Shown: positions 60,543 to 64,000 of the stretch, in pieces
Layout: each line of letters starts with the position of its first letter
Numbering within the stretch: the first letter of the stretch is position 1
DNA from: Planococcus sp. CP5-4_YE
Lineage (GTDB): Bacteria; Bacillota; Bacilli; Bacillales_A; Planococcaceae
Direction: 5' to 3'
Assembly (NCBI RefSeq): GCF_019042655.1
Contig: NZ_JAHPZO010000004.1
Span: 179,206-243,205 of the forward strand
Length of the DNA: 64,000 bases
Position numbers and translations under genes: made by a program
The notes under the pieces: generated by a model
The model's input: the letters and a program-made list of their open reading frames with translations, nothing else
Database searches by the model: none
Told to the model about the DNA's origin: nothing

Positions 60543-63500
60543 ATGCCTCTCGAATTTGCGCGCCTGGTTTTCATGGCTTTTTCCGTCTTGACGGCCATCT
60601 CCGCTTCCTATATCGCCCTACTATTGATCGGCCGCATCGCCGATCGAAGCCGCAAACATCCGCTATGGTGGGTCGGCGGCAGCTCACTGGTGTTTGGGAC
60701 GGGTATTTTTTCTATGCATTTTATCGGAATCCTTACCTATCATTCTGCAGCGCCGGTCCAATACGACCCGATTTTATTGAGTGTTTCACTCCTTGGGGCG
60801 ATCAGTGCCGCTTTTCCGGCTTTTTATGTACTGCAGACCTCCCATCCGCCGAAGAGCCATTTATACTTTAGCGGATTTGCTATCGGGTTCGGCGTTTTAT
60901 TCATGCATTATATCGGCGATGCCGCCGCCCAAGTACCAGGAGACCCACAATTTAATCTCATGCCATTTTTATTATCCATCGCTGTGGCTTTCGTTTTTTC
61001 CTTTGCCGCCTTGCGGATTTTCTCCCGCAACCGCAAACGGCCCGACTCGCCAGGAAGAAAATTCCAAAGCGCCATTATTCTTGGACTGACGATTTCCGCG
61101 GTCCACTATATCGGGATGCAGGCGGTCAGCTATTCTACTTTCCCAACAGCAACAGCTTCCTTTAACGATATGGGCTTGGCTTTTGTTGTATCCGCACTGA
61201 TTCTATTATTGCTGGCCATCGCCGGTTATTTGGCGTTCCTTGACCGTAAACAATTGATTAACGAAAAACGTTATTTGAGCAAGATCCGCGAAAGTGAACG
61301 GCGTTTCCGCAGGCTTGCGGAAATGTCTCCAGAGGCGATCGCAATCCACAGTGGCGGAAAGCTATTGTATGTCAACGAAGCTTGCCTGCAAATGTTTGAT
61401 GAAAGCGATGCAGATAAATTGATGGGCACTGCCGTACTCGATTACGTCCATCCCCAATACCACGAAATAGCGAAGTCACGCATTGCCTCCATGAATCAGG
61501 GGCTCAGCACTCCGCCTGTTGAACAGGTATGGGTGACGCCAAAAGGCATAAGACATGAAGTCGAAGTGACCGGCATGGGGATAGAGTTCGAAGGGGAGGC
61601 AGCCGTGCAGCTATCGATTCGCGATATTACAGAACAAAAGAAAGTTGCACGCGAACTTGAATACAATCGCCAACGCTACGAATCGCTGTTTCAAAACAAT
61701 TCCGATGGCATCTTTTCTATGGATCCTAACGGAAAACTTGTTGATACGAATGTCTCTTTTGAGCGCCTGCTCGGCTATAGCAGCGATGAACTTATCTCAG
61801 TGCCCTTGCGTGAATTGATTGAAGAATGCCAACTGGATGCAACGAGAGTGAAGTTCCAACTTGCGCTTGAAGGCATCACGCAACATTATGAAACACTCGG
61901 CATCCACAAATCCGGCCACCGCATTTCCTTGCGCGTTACCCATATGCCAATCGTGACGGACGGGACTGTCACCGGGGTTTACGGCATTGCCAAAGATATT
62001 TCAGCCGAAAAAAGAGCCCTCGCCCTGTTAGCGGAAAGCGAAGAGAAATACCGCTCGTTGTTCGACTACAATTTGGACGCCGTTTTTGAACTGGATAACT
62101 CCGGACACTTCGTCCACGCCAATTCGATGACAGAAGAATTAAGCGATTATACGCGTGATGAACTGATTGGCCTTACATTTGCTCCGCTCATTGCAGAAAA
62201 TCTTGAGCGTGTGCAAGGCTTTTTCCTCTTGGCTCTTTCAGGGGAAGCAGTCAATTTCGAACAGCGCATCAAACGGAAAGACGGGGAAATCATCGAAGTG
62301 GATATCAATGCCGTGCCAAAACACAGGAACGGCGAAATCGATGGCGTCTTTGCCATCGTCCGTGACATTACGGAAAAAAAGGCGAGCGAACAGGAAATCA
62401 ATCGCCTGGCTTTCACCGATCAGCTGACAGGGCTTCCGAATCGCCATTGGTTTTATCAAAATATCCGCGAGGTTTTGGCACGAACTCAAGCGCAGAAACA
62501 GAAAATCGCCGTGCTTTTAGTGGATTTTGATGACTTTAAAAACGTCAATGACTTGCTTGGGCATTTCGGCGGTGACCAATTCTTGAAAATTGTCGCCAAC
62601 CGCATCCACTCTTGTCTTGGTCCCACGGACGCCATCTCACGTTTTGGCGGCGATGAATTCATTATCGTCTCGGAAAACACGACCGAACCTCAAGCCCATG
62701 AGCTGGCTCAAACCATTCTTCGCGTGATGCGTGAGCCGGTTCAACTACTCGGACAGGAATTTTCTGTGACTTTGAGCATTGGCATTGCTTTCCAGAAATC
62801 TTCAGAAAGTGATGGGGAGGATCTGATTAAAGAAGCCGATTTCGCCATGTATTCTGCAAAGGAAAACGGCAAAAACAATGTACAAGTATTCACCCAGGAA
62901 CTCGACAGTCAAATGACACGCAAAAGCCAGATGGAACAAGCGCTGAAAAAAGCTATCGATGATCAGCAATTCGCGCTCCACTACCAGCCGCAAATCAATT
63001 TGGCGAGCGGTGAAGTCATCGGCTACGAAGCGCTGCTGCGCTGGCAATCGCCGTTCGGCAATGTACCGCCATCTGAATTCATCCCAATCGCAGAAGAGAC
63101 CGGTTTGATTGTGCCGATCGGGGAATGGGCGCTTCGCCAAGCCTGCCGGGACAGCAAAGAGTTTTGCGCACTCGGCCATGCGGCGGAGAAAATTTCGGTC
63201 AATGTCTCGGCGCGCCAATTCAAGGACCCGGACTTCAGCGAAAAAGTGCAAGCCATCTTCGAACAGGAACAAGTCGACCCCGGGCGCTTTGAAATCGAAA
63301 TTACGGAAAGCGTCATGCTCGACATCGAACAGTCTGCACGCATTATCTGCGAATTGAAAGCGCTCGGTTTGCGCATCGCCATCGATGATTTCGGCGCCGG
63401 CTATTCGTCGCTGAATGTTGTCAAAAATGTCGAAATCGATACCTTGAAAATCGATAAATCCTTAATCGATGAAGTGCTCATCAACCGGCGCAACCTGTTC

Positions 63501-63716
63501 ATCCTCGCCGCTATCATCGAGGTGGGAAAAAACCTCGATGCCCGCATCGTCATCGAGGGTATCGAGCTTGAAGAACAGGCAGAACTGTTGAGACCTTTCG
63601 GCATACTCGGGCAAGGCTATCTATTCAGCCGGCCGCTGCCGCCGGGCAGTCTTGATGCTTTCCTCAGCGAATCCGATTATATTACGGCAAGCACCCCAGC
63701 AAAACTCTTGGAATAA
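60543..63716 (+). CDS. MHYT-PAS-GGDEF-EAL cyclic di-GMP signalling protein
   Basis: 1057 residues from the ATG at 60543 (AAAGGA upstream; an earlier in-frame ATG at 60519 has no site). Seven N-terminal helices form an MHYT sensor with MHFIG, MHYIG and VHYIGM motifs, proposed to bind copper and sense O2, CO or NO. Three PAS domains follow (about 250-365, 375-490, 500-615). GGDEF is intact (SRFGGDEF, about residue 702) and EAL is intact (YEALLRW, about 828; later ITESVMLDIE, IDDFGAGYSSL, VIEGIE). The protein could both make and break cyclic di-GMP; which activity dominates cannot be read from sequence. Single gene. Confidence 0.94.
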   Translation: MPLEFARLVFMAFSVLTAISASYIALLLIGRIADRSRKHPLWWVGGSSLVFGTGIFSMHFIGILTYHSAAPVQYDPILLSVSLLGAISAAFPAFYVLQTSHPPKSHLYFSGFAIGFGVLFMHYIGDAAAQVPGDPQFNLMPFLLSIAVAFVFSFAALRIFSRNRKRPDSPGRKFQSAIILGLTISAVHYIGMQAVSYSTFPTATASFNDMGLAFVVSALILLLLAIAGYLAFLDRKQLINEKRYLSKIRESERRFRRLAEMSPEAIAIHSGGKLLYVNEACLQMFDESDADKLMGTAVLDYVHPQYHEIAKSRIASMNQGLSTPPVEQVWVTPKGIRHEVEVTGMGIEFEGEAAVQLSIRDITEQKKVARELEYNRQRYESLFQNNSDGIFSMDPNGKLVDTNVSFERLLGYSSDELISVPLRELIEECQLDATRVKFQLALEGITQHYETLGIHKSGHRISLRVTHMPIVTDGTVTGVYGIAKDISAEKRALALLAESEEKYRSLFDYNLDAVFELDNSGHFVHANSMTEELSDYTRDELIGLTFAPLIAENLERVQGFFLLALSGEAVNFEQRIKRKDGEIIEVDINAVPKHRNGEIDGVFAIVRDITEKKASEQEINRLAFTDQLTGLPNRHWFYQNIREVLARTQAQKQKIAVLLVDFDDFKNVNDLLGHFGGDQFLKIVANRIHSCLGPTDAISRFGGDEFIIVSENTTEPQAHELAQTILRVMREPVQLLGQEFSVTLSIGIAFQKSSESDGEDLIKEADFAMYSAKENGKNNVQVFTQELDSQMTRKSQMEQALKKAIDDQQFALHYQPQINLASGEVIGYEALLRWQSPFGNVPPSEFIPIAEETGLIVPIGEWALRQACRDSKEFCALGHAAEKISVNVSARQFKDPDFSEKVQAIFEQEQVDPGRFEIEITESVMLDIEQSARIICELKALGLRIAIDDFGAGYSSLNVVKNVEIDTLKIDKSLIDEVLINRRNLFILAAIIEVGKNLDARIVIEGIELEEQAELLRPFGILGQGYLFSRPLPPGSLDAFLSESDYITASTPAKLLE

Positions 63717-63717
63717 T

Positions 63718-63758
63718 AAAAAAGGCGCGCAGCCGGATAAGCTGCGCGCCTTCTTTAT
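63718..63758. terminator. bidirectional terminator
   Basis: AAAGGCGCGCAGC and GCTGCGCGCCTT arms with CGGATAA loop and T tail, between converging genes. Confidence 0.92.
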
Positions 63759-63764
63759 GTCTGG

Positions 63765-64000
63765 TTAATCTTTGCGCGTGTATTTGCGCACCGCCGGCAA
63801 AATCTCTGTCGACAAGAGTTCAAGATTGCGCTCGAGGCGCTCCATCGGCACACCGCCGAAATCCATTTGCGCAATATAACGCTGGTGGCCATAGAGTTCG
63901 TGCTGATACAAAATCTTTTCGATGATCTGCTGGGGGCTGCCGATATTCATGACGCTTTCTTTCGTCGCGCCGTGCTGAAACGCTTCCTGGGGATAACCGC
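63765..64000 (-). CDS. LLM-class flavin-dependent oxidoreductase, C-terminal part
   Basis: The frame is open to the right edge and encodes the last 77 or so residues (GYPQEAFQHGATKESV, YGHQRYIAQMDFGGVPMERLERNLELLSTEILPAVRKYTRKD). The IAQMDFGG and EILPAV elements are typical of the C-terminus of luciferase-like monooxygenases that use FMNH2. The N-terminal catalytic part is outside the window, so nothing can be said about substrate. Confidence 0.8.
   Translation of the reverse strand, partial: GYPQEAFQHGATKESVMNIGSPQQIIEKILYQHELYGHQRYIAQMDFGGVPMERLERNLELLSTEILPAVRKYTRKD

Noticed and set aside
1..64000. CRISPR arrays, tRNA or rRNA genes, transposases, phage genes
   Set aside because: None was recognised; the only repeats are the intergenic families listed.

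Overview
The window looks like a chromosomal segment from a low-to-intermediate GC Gram-positive of the Planococcaceae (Planococcus or Planomicrobium type). This is an inference. It rests on strong purine-rich Shine-Dalgarno sites before almost every gene, frequent GTG/TTG starts, many hairpin-plus-T-run terminators, sigmaB-type promoter pairs, CcpA cre boxes, an L-box (lysine) riboswitch, a ParB-type parS site, and families such as RsbR, YtxH, YsnF, NCS2 permease, CWB2 and class F sortase. No rRNA, tRNA, CRISPR array, insertion sequence or prophage was seen. About fifty genes are supported, two of them cut by the window edges.

Layout. 1-5.3 kb: a peptide-ligase-type pair (circularly permuted ATP-grasp, then an alpha-E protein fused in frame to a transglutaminase, running off the left edge), a YtxH-like stress protein, a cupin/HD-GYP phosphodiesterase and a small secreted coiled-coil protein. 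5.5-12.1 kb: gltB-gltD glutamate synthase with a perfect cre box and a palindrome upstream. 12.1-19.5 kb: recQ, a small operon (hypothetical, SDR, GXWXG/DUF4334), an XRE regulator, a pentapeptide-repeat protein, and a DUF1538-DUF1538-double P-II operon. 19.6-27.7 kb: a CDP-glycerol glycerophosphotransferase followed by a parS site, exoA, a UMF1 transporter, a UPF0180-YtxH fusion, an intergenic repeat cluster, an MsmX-type ATPase, rlmN and a VOC protein. 27.7-34.5 kb: two paralogous acetyl-CoA hydrolase/CoA-transferases flanking a LytTR regulator, an MFS exporter, and a CarH/LitR-type MerR-B12 regulator. 35-42.9 kb: NCS2 purine permease, nupC, an EmrB-type exporter, a large RND exporter and a small membrane protein. 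43-50.3 kb: TraB protein, zinc metallopeptidase, methyltransferase, riboswitch-controlled dapA, RsbR paralogue, a CWB2 surface protein and a YsnF stress protein. 50.3-64 kb: Yip1 protein, two SDRs, an ECF sigma/anti-sigma pair, a class F sortase, a 1 kb repeat-rich gap, an EamA transporter, a secreted duplicated four-His protein with an MPSTG tail, DinB, a small unknown, an MHYT-PAS-GGDEF-EAL protein, and the C-terminus of a flavin monooxygenase at the right edge.

How it fits together. Several genes look like a general-stress set: four have sigmaB-like promoters (YtxH, UPF0180-YtxH, YsnF, SDR pair) and an RsbR-type stressosome protein lies nearby. Carbon/nitrogen control is visible as cre boxes at gltB, msmX and a CoA-transferase, plus the P-II operon. 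The B12/light-type regulator at 33.4 kb has 11-bp direct repeats over its own promoter, and a perfect tandem copy of the same type of repeat lies before the RND exporter 9 kb away, suggesting a small photo/B12-responsive efflux regulon. The most unusual non-coding feature is a dispersed ~180 bp intergenic repeat with a conserved, covarying hairpin (two copies at 24.1-24.4 kb, two plus a remnant at 56.3-56.8 kb).
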